Positions 1 through 9,682 of a stretch of 64,000 nt of DNA are shown piece after piece. Below the pieces are notes generated by a model. That model searched no databases, had not been told where the DNA came from, and saw nothing but the letters and a program-made list of their open reading frames with translations. The stretch spans positions 24,647,193 through 24,711,192 of the forward strand of contig NC_051088.1 in NCBI RefSeq assembly GCF_901709675.1, given 5' to 3'. The DNA is from Syngnathus acus. Taxonomy: Eukaryota; Chordata; Actinopteri; Syngnathiformes; Syngnathidae. How positions within the stretch are numbered: the stretch's first letter is position 1; each line of letters begins with the position of its first letter. The translations under genes and the position numbers were made by a program.

Positions 1-147
1 CTTAACCTAACAATTCATCGTCCTCTTGTAAAATGATGGCTACGCCCCTGGGAGTGGTGGTGGGGGGCAGAAAATGTACTCCAATTCTGGAATGACCCAC
101 ATACAACGCGCTCATGATTAATTCCCTTCGCGTTTTAGGGGAATTAC

Positions 148-297
148 CTTAAGATGCGTGACGAAGTTGGACGTGACGCTGCGCTTCGCTTGAATTCTGG
201 TGCCACACGCTTTGCAGTTGGATTCGATTTTTCCATTCTCGCCCTCGAACACAATATTAAAGTAATCCAAAATAGACACCTTCGAAACGGACGCCAT
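148..297 (-). CDS. BED-type zinc finger first exon, partial gene
   Basis: This is the first coding exon of a gene that continues past the left edge of the window. The ATG is at 297-295 and the exon runs to 148, followed by a consensus donor (CTTAAG|gtaatt). The roughly 50 residues read MASVSKVSILDYF at the start and hold a BED-like pattern: a CxxC pair (CKACG), basic residues and a trailing His (NFVTHLK). BED fingers bind DNA and occur in ZBED proteins and in hAT transposases, from which ZBED genes derive. In-frame TTG codons lie upstream, but the ATG has a purine at -3 and a G at +4. Without the remaining exons I cannot tell a domesticated ZBED gene from a transposase remnant. The clean exon and donor and the GC-rich upstream region favour a host gene. 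Confidence 0.6.
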
Positions 298-760
298 GGG
301 CGCAAACAATCTCTCTCGTCTGCACCCAATCGGAAATCACGAGCAGGGACAATGATGATGATGATGGTGGTGGTGATGACGATGATGGTGGTGATGATGA
401 TGAGAGCGGCGTAGCGGTCCCTCGCTGGCTTTCATGGGCACAGGTCGGCGTGTTTACTTCCCGGCCAGCGGGCAGGAAAATGAACAAAAGAGAGAGAGAC
501 GAAGAGAAAAGAGTAGGAGGGTGCACAAAAATAATAAGACAACTTGCGAAGATGGGTCGGAAAGCAAACGCGAGCGACTGCGGATGCAGGAAAACAACAC
601 TTGAGGATACATCCGCCGATCGGACGCGCGTGCGCGCGCGCAGGAGGAGAGATGGATGACTGAATGTGCGCGTGTGCGCGCGCGTCAGCTCGGACCAGGA
701 AGTACACGCAGGCAGAGTTTCATTTCCGGTTGCTCAATGGATGGATGGATGGATGGCACG
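298..760. promoter_or_regulatory. GC-rich upstream region of the BED gene
   Basis: This stretch lies directly upstream of the minus-strand BED exon. It is rich in CpG (for example gcgcgtgcgcgcgcgcagg near 626-644), unlike the AT-rich sequence to its right, which fits a CpG-island promoter. It also holds a GAT/GGT trinucleotide tract (about 352-404) and an ATGG tetranucleotide tract (about 736-757). I see no convincing coding sequence in it on either strand. Confidence 0.4.
352..404. repeat. GAT/GGT trinucleotide microsatellite
   Basis: Imperfect run of gatgatgatg, gtggtg and gacgatgatg units. Open frames across it give low-complexity Met/Val runs and are not genes. Confidence 0.8.
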
Positions 761-971
761 GGCACGGGACGACGAGTTGGACGGATTCTTCTTTGTGCTC
801 AGAGTTAACGAATTGTTCTTCGATCTTAAGATCATAAATATGCGATAGTGCACGACTGTAAAAGCAAAACCAACGCATCCTTATCTGAACAAATGTTCTC
901 AAACCTTTGCAAAAAGTAACACCACGAAAACAAAAATAAAGGCTCTCCATGTACCACCATGGCTTTTATAA

Positions 972-1805
972 ACTTTGAGAATAGGGTTTTAAAATAGGGT
1001 CTTGGTTTCAAATTAGAGTTAGGGTTTCAAATTAGGTTTTTGGATTGGGGTTAGGGCTTCAAAGTAGTTTTTTAAACTCAGGTCAGGATTGAAAGGTTCA
1101 ATTTGTGTTGTATTTGAGGTGTGTATGTACGTTAAGTGTCTGTGTGTGAAATATACGTATGTATTAATAGTGTGTAGGTACATGTTTAGTGTTAAGCGAG
1201 CAGCAGGTGGGAGATAATTTAGTAATTTAGTATTTTGTTGGGATGACTGAGGCAAAATGATTTATGGCTGGGTATTTAGGGATTATTAAAAGGGGGTGGG
1301 ATTAAATAAGTTATACTTCTTCCTACTCCTTTTCAGACATGTGAATGTGACTTATGGTTCTTTTGCGGTTATATCTTTATTGCTACGCTTGTAGGCATGT
1401 GTATGTGTATATGTATATATATGTATATTTTTATATGTATATATATATATGTATATGTATGTATGTGGGTATGTCGGTATGTGTATATATGTATATGCAT
1501 GTATTTTGTCATGTCTTTTCATTGTGTACAATAATCTTATTCTTTTTTCACATGTTTGAAATAAATGAAACGAAACGAAAGGTAATGGGTTGAGGTTTCA
1601 AAGTAGGGTTTTAAACTAGAGCTGGATTTCTAAATATCATTTTACATAGGGGTTGGGTTAGCTTCTCAAAGTAGGGTTTTGATTTAGGGTTGGGGTTTCA
1701 AATTCCAGTTTGGGTATCTCACTTGGGTTCAGTTTTCAAAATATATTTAGGGTTTACAAGTATGGTTTCAAATTAAGGTTTCAAAATAGGGGTTTCAACT
1801 AGGGG
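972..1805. repeat. Degenerate minisatellite related to GGGTTTCAAATTAGGGTT
   Basis: Two blocks (about 972-1075 and 1590-1805) repeat short phrases such as agggtttcaaattagg, aaagtagggtttt and ttagggttggggtttcaaa with a loose period of about 17-20 bp. The phrases contain the vertebrate telomere hexamer TTAGGG, all in the same orientation. The middle part (about 1080-1590) is AT-rich sequence with a TATG microsatellite. I see no coding capacity. Confidence 0.65.
1397..1503. repeat. TATG/TATA-rich microsatellite
   Basis: Imperfect tatg, tata and gtat units between the two minisatellite blocks. Frames across it give Tyr/Met/Val/Cys low-complexity peptides only. Confidence 0.75.
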
Positions 1806-1947
1806 CGGGCACCCCGAGCATCTTTCGGAGCATATCTGTCACCAATCGTAGATAAAGGTTAAATCCAGCTGGGATTGGGGGTCCTTCTGCACTCAGTTGG
1901 GGGGTTGACAAGTAACCTTTTTATAGCGAGTAGTGTGACTCATCGAT

Positions 1948-1953
1948 TTTATT
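1948..1953 (-). terminator. Poly(A) signal of CCDC115
   Basis: TTTATT on the plus strand, which is AATAAA on the minus strand, about 75 bp beyond the CCDC115 stop codon. It is the nearest consensus signal. Confidence 0.6.
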
Positions 1954-2028
1954 AAGCACATTCAACAACAACACATTTACAATGAAGACAATCTACAACA
2001 AAGAAATGGAATGACCCCAAATTCATTT

Positions 2029-3233
2029 TTAACATGCAGTTATGTCCTCTTTTTTTCTCTTTTTCTCCACTTTCTCCTGAAAACATCGCTTTAGCTCCCA
2101 TCTGGTGTTTAAAATTTGCACCTGGAGAGTTGCAATCTCAGCAGACAGTTCGATGACTGGAAAGAAAACAGAAGATAAAGTCGTCATTAGTCGTCGGCAG
2201 TTTAATCTAGCTCCCTCACTTTGCATTCATTTAGCTCCTCTGTGACATTCTCCGTCGAGAAGTAGCACTTCAACCTATTTTCTTGACATCAATCATTACT
2301 TTCCTACTAGCCAGGTCTTTGGCGCCATTTTTTGACAACTCTGTTATACAAAAAGCACAAACAATGGAAGCAATCTTTTCATGATTTGAACAAATATTTA
2401 GACTGTCCATTACCTTGCTTGAACGACAACTGGGCTTGTTTCAGGGATTGTGGCACCAAAATCCCAAACCACTGAAGTGGGTTTTGCGGAAGATTCGGTT
2501 CACTTTTTGAGTCTGGAAGATCTTTTGATGATTTTCTTTTTTTCAATTCTTCAACTGTCTTCTTTTCACTGCTTGTTTCTGTAGGTTTGATTCTTCTTCT
2601 GACACCTGTGAGGGCAGAAAAGCACATCCAAAATGAGGAAAATGTTCTATAATTCTTAGAAGATGGTTTCCTATGACATCAATTTTCAAATGGTCCAGTC
2701 TTACCTTCCTCTTTGGGACCAATGTCTTCAACAAGTGCATTGGCGTTACAACACTCATTGTCGTGCTTTGGCGAATCTGTGCAGAACTCGACATTGTCAT
2801 CACCAAGTTGTCTGCATACACACATAAAGTCACTGTGTTTAGGGAAGTTTTAATTCATTGACTCTTTTGCTTGAGTTCTCACCTTACATGAACAGCAACC
2901 AGTGGCTTTATCTCACTTGCATACTGAAGAGCGGACACTTGTTTGTTTCCCATTGAATATCGTGCCTTGGAAATGAAAAACCATCCCTGCAGGGAGCACA
3001 AAATGGTAAGCTAACATAGCACAGGCGGTACAAAAGGAGACTAAAGTAGAATTTGACATATTCAAACACGCAATAGCTTTACAGAGTTTCACAATAATAT
3101 AAAAACAGAGATGTCTCTTAGTCACTACCTGCTCGATGAGGGAGTTAAGACGACCTCGTTTTTCCTCCAGTAACTCCAACTGGTCCATCAAAGCTAGCAA
3201 GATTTCATCTAGTAATAGAGCAGATTCGTCCAT
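2029..3233 (-). CDS. ccdc115: CCDC115, V-ATPase assembly factor
   Basis: Five coding exons on the minus strand: 3233-3129, 2986-2883, 2811-2705, 2605-2414 and 2156-2029. All junctions are GT-AG and the total is 636 nt (211 aa plus stop), near the human length of about 180 aa. The N-terminus is a Leu/Glu-rich coiled coil (LLDEILLALMDQLELLEEKR). Exon 2 holds KARYSMG, and the conserved core NPLQWFGILVPQSLKQAQ is in exon 4, matching the human DPLNWFGILVPHSLRQAQ block. The C-terminal exon is a second coiled coil ending in a Lys-rich tail. CCDC115 is the vertebrate relative of yeast Vma22 and acts with TMEM199 at the ER-Golgi in assembling the V-ATPase V0 sector; loss in humans causes a glycosylation disorder. 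The identification is secure; the exon boundaries were chosen by frame and splice consensus. Confidence 0.93.
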
Positions 3234-3332
3234 GTTTTGGGGGGTGTTAAATCGTCTTTAAATCCGCCCTAGTGTGTTTGGAGCATAAAACAGACAACAA
3301 ATTGCTACTCGGGTACAAAACTTCCGCAATGC

Positions 3333-3375
3333 GTCACGTGACATTATCCCATGTGGTGTTGGAACGTCACGTGAT
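3333..3375. promoter_or_regulatory. Two CLEAR/E-box palindromes upstream of CCDC115
   Basis: GTCACGTGAC at 3333-3342 and GTCACGTGAT at 3366-3375, 33 bp apart, lie 100-142 bp upstream of the CCDC115 start codon. The first is a perfect palindrome and matches the GTCACGTGAC element bound by TFEB/TFE3/MITF family factors (it also fits USF). Lysosomal and V-ATPase genes are the classical targets, so the position upstream of a V-ATPase assembly factor makes sense. Function is inferred. Confidence 0.6.
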
Positions 3376-3682
3376 GTTTCGACGGAAACGCGATTGTGCT
3401 CGTTCTGATCAGTCATGTTGGAGGTGGCACACTGACCTCGTAAATTCAATAAAACGTCATAAAGAGATTTTATTTTATGGCCCATAATACAATTCGCAAA
3501 TTATCTTTAAATAAATCAGGTTCTGAGTTACCAGTGCTTTCCCCTGCGGAAATGAAAAAAAAAAGCATCAATATGTAGACAATCTAACGATAAATCCAAA
3601 GCTATTTATATTGAGGCTGTCAGTATAAAAACGTCTGCCCCAAAAAAAACAAAAACCCCCGAGTTCGAAAACCAAAAGGAAG

Positions 3683-3754
3683 TTCCCATACCGGGAGTCG
3701 AACCCGGGCCGCCTGGGTGAAAACCAGGAATCCTAACCGCTAGACCATATGGGA
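3683..3754 (-). tRNA. tRNA-Glu (TTC)
   Basis: A 72-nt cloverleaf on the minus strand. The acceptor arms are TCCCATA and TATGGGA with discriminator A. The D arm includes TAGCGGTTAGGA, the anticodon stem-loop is CCTGG-TTTTCAC-CCAGG (anticodon TTC), and the T arm is CCGGG-TTCGACT-CCCGG. A-box and B-box promoters are intact, no intron is present and CCA is not encoded. A T-rich stretch follows within 20 bp and can serve as the Pol III terminator. Confidence 0.97.
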
Positions 3755-3957
3755 CTTGCATACCGACCAGGGTACTTAAACATTATAAAGTAAATCAAAA
3801 ATGATTTTTTTTTTTGTGAGTTGCTAGTTTTTAATAGATTCGTGTTACGTTGACTATAGATTACTATTTTGAATATTAATCTCATTAAAAATAAATGTTA
3901 AGGACTACTCGTCGTCTGAATAACTTCTTTAACAACTCTTGGGGCGGCCAACGTCAC

Positions 3958-4029
3958 GCCGTGATCGTATAGTGGTTAGTACTCTGCGTTGTGGCCGCAG
4001 CAACCCCGGTTCGAATCCGGGTCACGGCA
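3958..4029 (+). tRNA. tRNA-His (GTG)
   Basis: A 72-nt cloverleaf. Acceptor GCCGTGA pairs with TCACGGC and is followed by A. The anticodon arm is CTGCG-TTGTGGC-CGCAG (anticodon GTG) and the T arm is CCCGG-TTCGAAT-CCGGG, with an intact B box. No intron. The extra 5' G of mature tRNA-His is added after transcription. It lies about 200 bp from tRNA-Glu, in the opposite orientation. Confidence 0.97.
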
Positions 4030-4143
4030 GATTGCAATCGCTTCGTGTGATTTCAATCCGTATGATTTTGTTCCGCCACCTAATGGTAAATCCCAACATT
4101 TATTAATGACACCTAGTTTTAGCTTTTCGCGATGTCTTATTTC

Positions 4144-4250
4144 ATTGGTGTATTTCATCTATGACGTCAATGTTCCGAGAGAACGAGCCAATCGTCGAAC
4201 CAGTTGATATCACATGCTATGTGGCACACCGAAGCAAGCACTCCGATTGG
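4144..4250 (+). promoter_or_regulatory. Probable EBP promoter: three CCAAT boxes and a CRE
   Basis: Within about 110 bp there are CCAAT boxes at 4144-4148 (ATTGG, reverse), 4188-4192 (CCAAT) and 4246-4250 (ATTGG, reverse), and a full CRE, TGACGTCA, at 4162-4169. NF-Y at CCAAT boxes commonly cooperates with SREBP at sterol-synthesis genes. I do not see a perfect sterol-response element, only weak matches. An untranslated first exon presumably lies between here and the acceptor at 4523. Confidence 0.5.
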
Positions 4251-4526
4251 TCAGGCACTGGGAGTTCCGTATTTGAGATTTTTTATTGTCCACGCCTTGC
4301 GTGTAGCATTTACCTGCAAGTTTTCTTGAAGTGAATCGTTTTTTGTTTTCTAAAGTTCGGGAGTTTTGCTCTTCATCACTGGTGAGAGCAAAATACACAT
4401 GTGGAATTTTTGTCTTAACCAGCACGAAGTTAATTTGTACTCATTCTGTAGAATCAGTTGTGCAGGTGATTGTGCAAAGTTTTGTGTTTCAAAACGTGAT
4501 CACGATTCCCTTCTTCCAAACAGGTG

Positions 4527-5446
4527 ATGGCGACCGCCTCAGGATCTGCGCCTCTTCATCCCTACTGGCCCAGGGATGTCCAGATTCCCACTTATGTGGC
4601 CAATGACCGTAGCATGGCAGAGATCCTGACATTTCTCTTCTCTGTGTCTGCGCTTTTTCTCCTTGTGACCTGGATGATTACCGGCCAGCTGGGCACTCTG
4701 AGGCGTCTGGCCGTGTGCTGGTTTGCCGTTTGTGGTTTCATCCATAGTGTCATCGAGGGCTGGTTCTGTCTCTACTATGATGTTATTCCAGGGGACCAGA
4801 GTTTCTTGTCACAGTTGTGTGAGTACAGAGACATGTTTCAGACATGGATGAAGTGAAAATTTCTCCTATTAAAAACGTGTTCTCACATCTTTCTGCCAGG
4901 GAAAGAGTACTCTAAAGGGGACAGTCGATATGTCATGTGAGTTGATGATTGCACACAAATCCAATGTATAACTCGGAGGGCTGAATCAATGTTTGTCGTG
5001 TGGCCAGAGGTGACAACTTTACTGTCTGTATGGAGACAGTGACTGCGTGTTTTTGGGGACCATTCAGCTTTTGGGCTGTGTTTGCCTTCATAACTAACAA
5101 GCCCTACAGATTTGTCCTGCAGCTCATACTTTCGCTCGGTAAGAAAAATCAAGCACTTGTTTTATTGCATTGCACCGCTGTATTGTATTGTTGGTGATCG
5201 GCCGTATTATGCCATTTTCCTCCAGGCCAGCTGTATGGAGATGTGCTGTACATGTTCACTGAACACAGAGAGAATTACGTTCACAGTGAGCTGGGACACC
5301 CCATCTACTTTTGGTTCTACTTTGTGTTTATGAACTCCCTGTGGATCATCGTGCCATTGGTGCTCATTGTGGATGCCTGGAGACAGTTGTCTGCTGCACA
5401 GAAACATTCGGATGGGAGAAAGCCTCAAAAATCCAAGAAAAAATAA
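4527..5446 (+). CDS. ebp: EBP, 3-beta-hydroxysteroid Delta8,Delta7-isomerase
   Basis: Coding exons 4527-4818, 4900-4936, 5008-5138 and 5226-5446 sum to 681 nt (226 aa; human 230). The enzyme shifts the C8 double bond to C7 in post-squalene cholesterol synthesis in the ER membrane and binds emopamil. Conserved blocks are PLHPYWP at the N-terminus, [17 protein letters not shown] (catalytic His and Glu in the membrane core), [18 protein letters not shown], and [19 protein letters not shown] followed by [10 protein letters not shown]. The C-terminus is Lys-rich (QKSKKK), an ER-retention type tail. The start ATG lies 3 nt after an acceptor, so a non-coding first exon lies upstream. Intron phases split Trp and Ile codons cleanly. 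Confidence 0.96.
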
Positions 5447-5545
5447 GATATGCAGAGAAAGCACACCAAAGACTACATTTTGGATTGAAATGTTCTGATT
5501 GAAATTAAGAAAATATTTGGGACAATCTGAGTCCTTTGGGTTTTA

Positions 5546-5551
5546 AATAAA
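5546..5551 (+). terminator. Poly(A) signal of EBP
   Basis: AATAAA about 100 bp after the EBP stop codon. Confidence 0.8.
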
Positions 5552-5576
5552 GACTTTCACTCGTGTCATCACAGGA

Positions 5577-5638
5577 GCTCATTGTGGACGCCTGGAGACA
5601 GTTGTCTGCTGCCCAGAAACATTAGGATGGTAGAAAAT
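5577..5638 (+). pseudogene. Broken duplicate of part of the EBP last exon
   Basis: About 62 bp starting gctcattgtgga repeat, with few mismatches, the EBP coding segment 5362-5423 ([15 protein letters not shown]). The copy sits just past the EBP poly(A) signal, is preceded by an acceptor-like cacag, and stays in frame until a TAG after QKH. It lacks the Lys-rich tail. It looks like a local partial duplication; use as an alternative terminal exon is possible but unsupported. Confidence 0.75.
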
Positions 5639-5639
5639 C

Positions 5640-6100
5640 TGCGTGAAGCTGGCCCCCCACCCCACGCAAAATTTAAGGAATATAGTCTGTTTCGTTTGTG
5701 CCGTAAAAAAATTCGTTTGTGCTGCAACGGTTTTTTAGTAATTTTATAGGTCATCCAGAGTTCACCCAGCCCCCCATCTGCTCAAAATGAACCCAAAATG
5801 GTACCGTTGGTTTGTGCTGCAAAACCTTTCGTTTGTGCAAATTTTCTGGTTCGATTCCGGGTGTCGGTTTTTGGCAGCGTCAAAACGCTGACCATACCCT
5901 AAAATCAACACAATGACAATATACTTTATATCGAAAGCACTTCAAAACTACAATTGACACGTAATGGTGCTCTTTTGCTTCGCCATGCGCGACATCTAGT
6001 GGTCATCGCTGAGAAACACGCAAACCGCCAAGTAAGCCTCAAAAGTAAACACAATGAGAACGATTATTTTGGCTTCTCAACAACACAAAACTCAACTCCT
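5640..6100. other. EBP-FKBPL intergenic sequence, no gene seen
   Basis: Holds several dispersed copies of a phrase related to ttcgtttgtgctgcaa (about 5702, 5720, 5811 and 5829) and otherwise unremarkable AT-rich sequence. EBP and FKBPL converge here. The phrase may mark an old transposon fragment. No open frame with recognisable homology. Confidence 0.4.
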
Positions 6101-6101
6101 T

Positions 6102-6107
6102 TTTATT
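6102..6107 (-). terminator. Poly(A) signal of FKBPL
   Basis: AATAAA on the minus strand about 200 bp beyond the FKBPL stop codon, in convergent orientation to EBP. Confidence 0.65.
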
Positions 6108-6310
6108 GAAACCACAATCAAATGATAAGGCATTTAAGATTAACAACAATAAATAAATTAAGTGAGAGGGTAGCCATTCAGACAGTCATGTTTAAAAAAA
6201 AAAAAAAAAACATGTATGCTCTTGTTCCAGTTAAGCAGCATTTTGAACCCTCTGGAGATGTCAGCGGGAGGTCTGGCTGACACGTTGCAGTCATACGTAT
6301 CTCCTGCTTT

Positions 6311-7919
6311 CTAGTTGAACATTTTACTAAGTCTCTGTCCCAGCTGTGCATTTGTTTCCCTTTCTCGACTTGTGATTTCTTTCAGAGCCTTCGTGGCGGC
6401 CGCGGATTCCGGCTGCAGCTTCAGCAGTTCTCGAAAGGCCAGCCGGGCCTCCTCCAGCTCGTTCACCATCTGGCAGGCTTGGCCGAGTCGGTACCAAGCT
6501 TTAGCCCCGCCTGGTTCCAGCCGTGTGGCCTTAGCGGCATTTTCTTTAGCCCGCGCTGGCTGCTTCAGTTTGAGCTGACACAACGACAAGTTGGAGTGAA
6601 GTTCTGCTTTCATGCTTTGCACTTGATGAACCGTGGGAGCGCACGGTGGATCTTCAGAGGCTGCCGTACTTTGTTCGTCGATTTGCTGTTCTTGTCTGTC
6701 CGCCTCGCAGCCCAGCAGGGTGATGACGAGTTTGAGGGCGCGACTGTAGCTGTCCGACGCTCCCCACAAGTCTCCGCTTCGGAACCTCTGACCGCCTCTT
6801 TCCTTATGGGACCTCACCCACTCCCATTTTTCACCAGGTGACATCTGCCAGGATTCCTTTCCTGGCGTGAAAGCTTGGAGCTCCACAGTGGCACGTACTT
6901 CCTCCGTGGGCCGGGAATGCCATGTGTCAACTCCATTTGCCGGAATGAGTCGAATCTGAGAAGCAAAACGCAAACGTAAGAGCTCAGACGTCATTTTTTA
7001 GTCGACGGCAAATGGCCGATGTGTGCTGATGTTGTTATTTTCCATACCTGACATGTCTCTCCAGCTCTCATGGCCTCCACACATACTTCTGTAACATCAC
7101 AATGACCCTCTCCAAGTCGAAATGTTGTCCATTCACCTAGTGGTATCTGCAGGACAGAGTCCAGCTGACGCTGTAGTACAGTCGCTTCTGGAAAATCAAG
7201 TGGAACTCCTCGCTTGGTCTCATCTTCTTTTACAGATGGCGAGGTTTCAGCTTGATCCGTCACACACACACGAACACGACACAGTGAACCCAACCTTGGC
7301 TTGTTAGCGGACGACAGTCCTGGAAGAAAACAAACAAACAAGGTGCTTGATTACTTCCTGTAAAATAAAATTAGGGCTGTCACAATCAAATATTTTCGAA
7401 ACCATTTAGTCCCCATCACTGTAATGCAACTAGTAATTGTTTTTTGGTATTGTTTTGTGGTTCAAAAAGGTCAAATCTAACAACAATTGGGTCATCGCAA
7501 GAGAGGGATTGAAGTTGTTCAACCCTTTTTGAAACTGTCAGTTACTGTGGTGGTCGTGGTGTTTTTCAAAAGCGGTATTTTGTAAATGTCTGTTTCCCAT
7601 TCAACAAAAAAACAATCTACATTCATGAAGGATGACAAAACTCAGAAAATAATTACTGTTGATGATTAAAATAGCTGTCTATTCATTGATAGTAGATTCA
7701 TTTTGACAGCTCAAACTCAAATAGAAAGAAATGCATCATGCAGGCACCTTCTCCAGAATTCGAGACTTTCTGATGGCTTCCTGAGAGCGTCAGCGTCTTC
7801 TGGACCGCCCAGAGGCCTCTCGGACAGACCGACACCCAAGATGTGACATCAACCCCATCAGGATCATGGGCAGCAGGAGAATCAATCTGCGCTTGTTGAA
7901 CACCTTCAACTGTGTCCAT
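6311..7919 (-). CDS. fkbpl: FKBPL, FK506-binding protein-like TPR cochaperone
   Basis: Three coding exons, 7919-7748, 7319-7048 and 6955-6311, total 1089 nt (362 aa; human 349). The first part has the divergent FKBP-like fold (LWAVQKTLTLSG, then PRLGSLCRVRVCV, then a VEAMRAGETCQ segment). The C-terminal half is three TPR motifs (MKAELHSNLSLCQLKL, AWYRLGQACQMVNELEEARL and AFRELLKLQPESAAATKAL), and the last residues LGQRLSKMFN match the human ending LAQGLRKMFG. FKBPL binds HSP90 through its TPR region and modulates steroid receptors, p21 stability and angiogenesis; the PPIase active-site residues are poorly kept in this family. The Met at 7919 is the only ATG ahead of the conserved region in exon 1. 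Confidence 0.9.
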
Positions 7920-8405
7920 CTCTCCACTGAAGACAACTAAATAGACGTGGGCTCTCAGTTTGCTACTTTATGTCGTTTTATTTGTGTTAGGACAAACTTT
8001 CAAAGAATACATTTTTAAAAAACGAAGACATGATCATGAGCCTCGAAAGTGTTGTCAAGTTCGTGCAGGAGAAAGCAGACCTGCTTACTAACTAACCGCG
8101 GTGGGCCAACCATGAATGCAACGGACATTCAATTCTGGATCAAATGTATAGAAGGTTGCAGATACCTCTGAATGATTGCAAGAATGACGTACCAGATTGA
8201 ACAGATAAATAGATTCAATCATCTGATCCATGGAGGGAAACGAGTTTCTTCTTCGATGTCCGTGACTTCTTCGTTGTGGTTCCTTCCAGACACTGTGATT
8301 GATACGCCACGTTGCTGCCATCTACAGGCTATAGCTCAGTACCACTCGCTGTAAAAAAAAAAAAAAGGTATATAATAAAGTAAATACAAAAATAAAAACA
8401 AATGA

Positions 8406-8422
8406 ATGAATGAAGGAATGAA

Positions 8423-8504
<82 letters not shown>

Positions 8505-8604
8505 GGATAGATAGATGGATGGATGGATAGATAGATGGATAGATAGATGGATAGATAGATGGATGGATGGATAGATAGATGGATAGATAGATGGATAGAT
8601 AGAT
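8406..8604. repeat. Compound AAAT and GATA/GATG microsatellite
   Basis: An (aaat)n run (about 8420-8461) passes into (gata)n interrupted by gatg units to about 8604. Minus-strand frames across it read as long Tyr-Leu-Ser-Ile repeats and are artefacts. Confidence 0.95.
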
Positions 8605-8897
8605 ATTCCGTGTAAAAAGACAAAGGCGTATCCACCTTATTCCTCCGCCCCATGAGCCTTTGCGTGATATATGGGAGGAACTTCCGGTATAGCAAAACCA
8701 GCGCTGTTGGAGCGACTCCACTTCATTTGACAGTTCGACATCAACAATGTCGGAACGCCAGTTGTTGCTGCTTTGAAGAGAAAACATTTCAAGCTTGCTT
8801 CCTGCTAAAATCACATCTAACTACTTAACGAACTTCAGACGTGAGCAATAGGAAAACATCTGAGGGTGTCATTTTGTTAAAAGAGTCTTATTTCGCT

Positions 8898-9023
8898 GTC
8901 TGTTTGCAGCCACTTCCAATTTTCAATGCAATGAGGGCTGATGAGCCCTTAGAAGCAGGCAAGTCTGTTTGCAGCCGCTTCCAATTTTCAATGTAATGAG
9001 GGCTGATGATCGCTTAGAAATTG
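8898..9023. repeat. Tandem duplication, about 65-bp unit, two copies
   Basis: The phrase gtctgtttgcagcc starts at 8898 and again at 8963. Each is followed by cttccaattttcaatg and aatgagggctgatga with few differences. No coding capacity. Confidence 0.85.
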
Positions 9024-9200
9024 GGGTTAAAAAAAAAAAAAAACACTACATGAAGCCAAACTTATTGCAACCGATGAGGGCATTTGACTAGAAGTCTCTG
9101 ACCAGAAGTTCTCACATTCCATGACAGACCCTGGGAATAAGGTTGATAAGAGTGCGAGAGAGACCAGCCCGACCTTCATCTCGCCGTTCCAGTTTTTCTC

Positions 9201-9513
9201 CTGAGACAAGACCAGGCACTTGGTCATTTCGTAGGATTGCTCACACTTAATGATTGAGTTGCTTGGAAGTGGTTGCACAGGCTCAGTCTGGGAGCAGTTT
9301 TTCTTTTTTTTTCACGTTCCATACATCACATGGCCCTGTGATGTCACACAACCTCCTCTGAGACAAGACCAGGCACTTGGTCATTTCGTAGGATTGCTCA
9401 CACTTAATGATTGAGTTGCTTGGAAGTGGTTGCACAGGCTCAGTCTGGGAGCTGTTTTTTTTTTTTCTTTTCACGTTCCATACATCACATGGCCCTGTGA
9501 TGTCACACAACCT
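9201..9513. repeat. Tandem duplication, 157-bp unit, two copies
   Basis: The segment beginning ctgagacaagaccaggcact occurs at 9201 and 9358 and is near identical across the unit, ending in ccctgtgatgtcacacaacc. The unit includes a CRE-like TGATGTCA (9339-9346 and 9498-9505), so the duplication has doubled part of the upstream region of the gene at 9683. Confidence 0.9.
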
Positions 9514-9535
9514 CCTTGAACCGGGTGACGTCACA
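9493..9535 (+). promoter_or_regulatory. CRE-containing promoter block of docking-domain gene 1
   Basis: A perfect palindromic CRE, TGACGTCA (9526-9533), lies 157 bp upstream of the ATG at 9683. It follows CRE-like TGATGTCA octamers at 9339 and 9498. The block ccctgtgatg followed about 30 bp later by gggtga(c/t)gtcaca recurs upstream of gene 2 at 11893-11933. Consensus CREs near the start are typical of genes driven by CREM in spermatids; that role is inferred here. Confidence 0.55.
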
Positions 9536-9682
9536 TAGACGCTTCATTTGCTCTAATGACACGAGCCTTTTCATCCATGACAAATGCGTCTGAAAGCCAC
9601 TGTGGATCCCTGTCAAGGTGCACCACGGTCGCTGCCTCTGAGTGTATTCAGTCGGCGTGATCAGCGCCTTGTCGTCGTCTAA

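Noticed and set aside
1354-1593. Tyr/Met/Val-rich frame near 1.4 kb
   Set aside because: It is the TATG/TATA microsatellite in translation.
8329-8814. Minus-strand frames with long Tyr-Leu-Ser-Ile repeats
   Set aside because: They are translations of the GATA/AAAT microsatellite.
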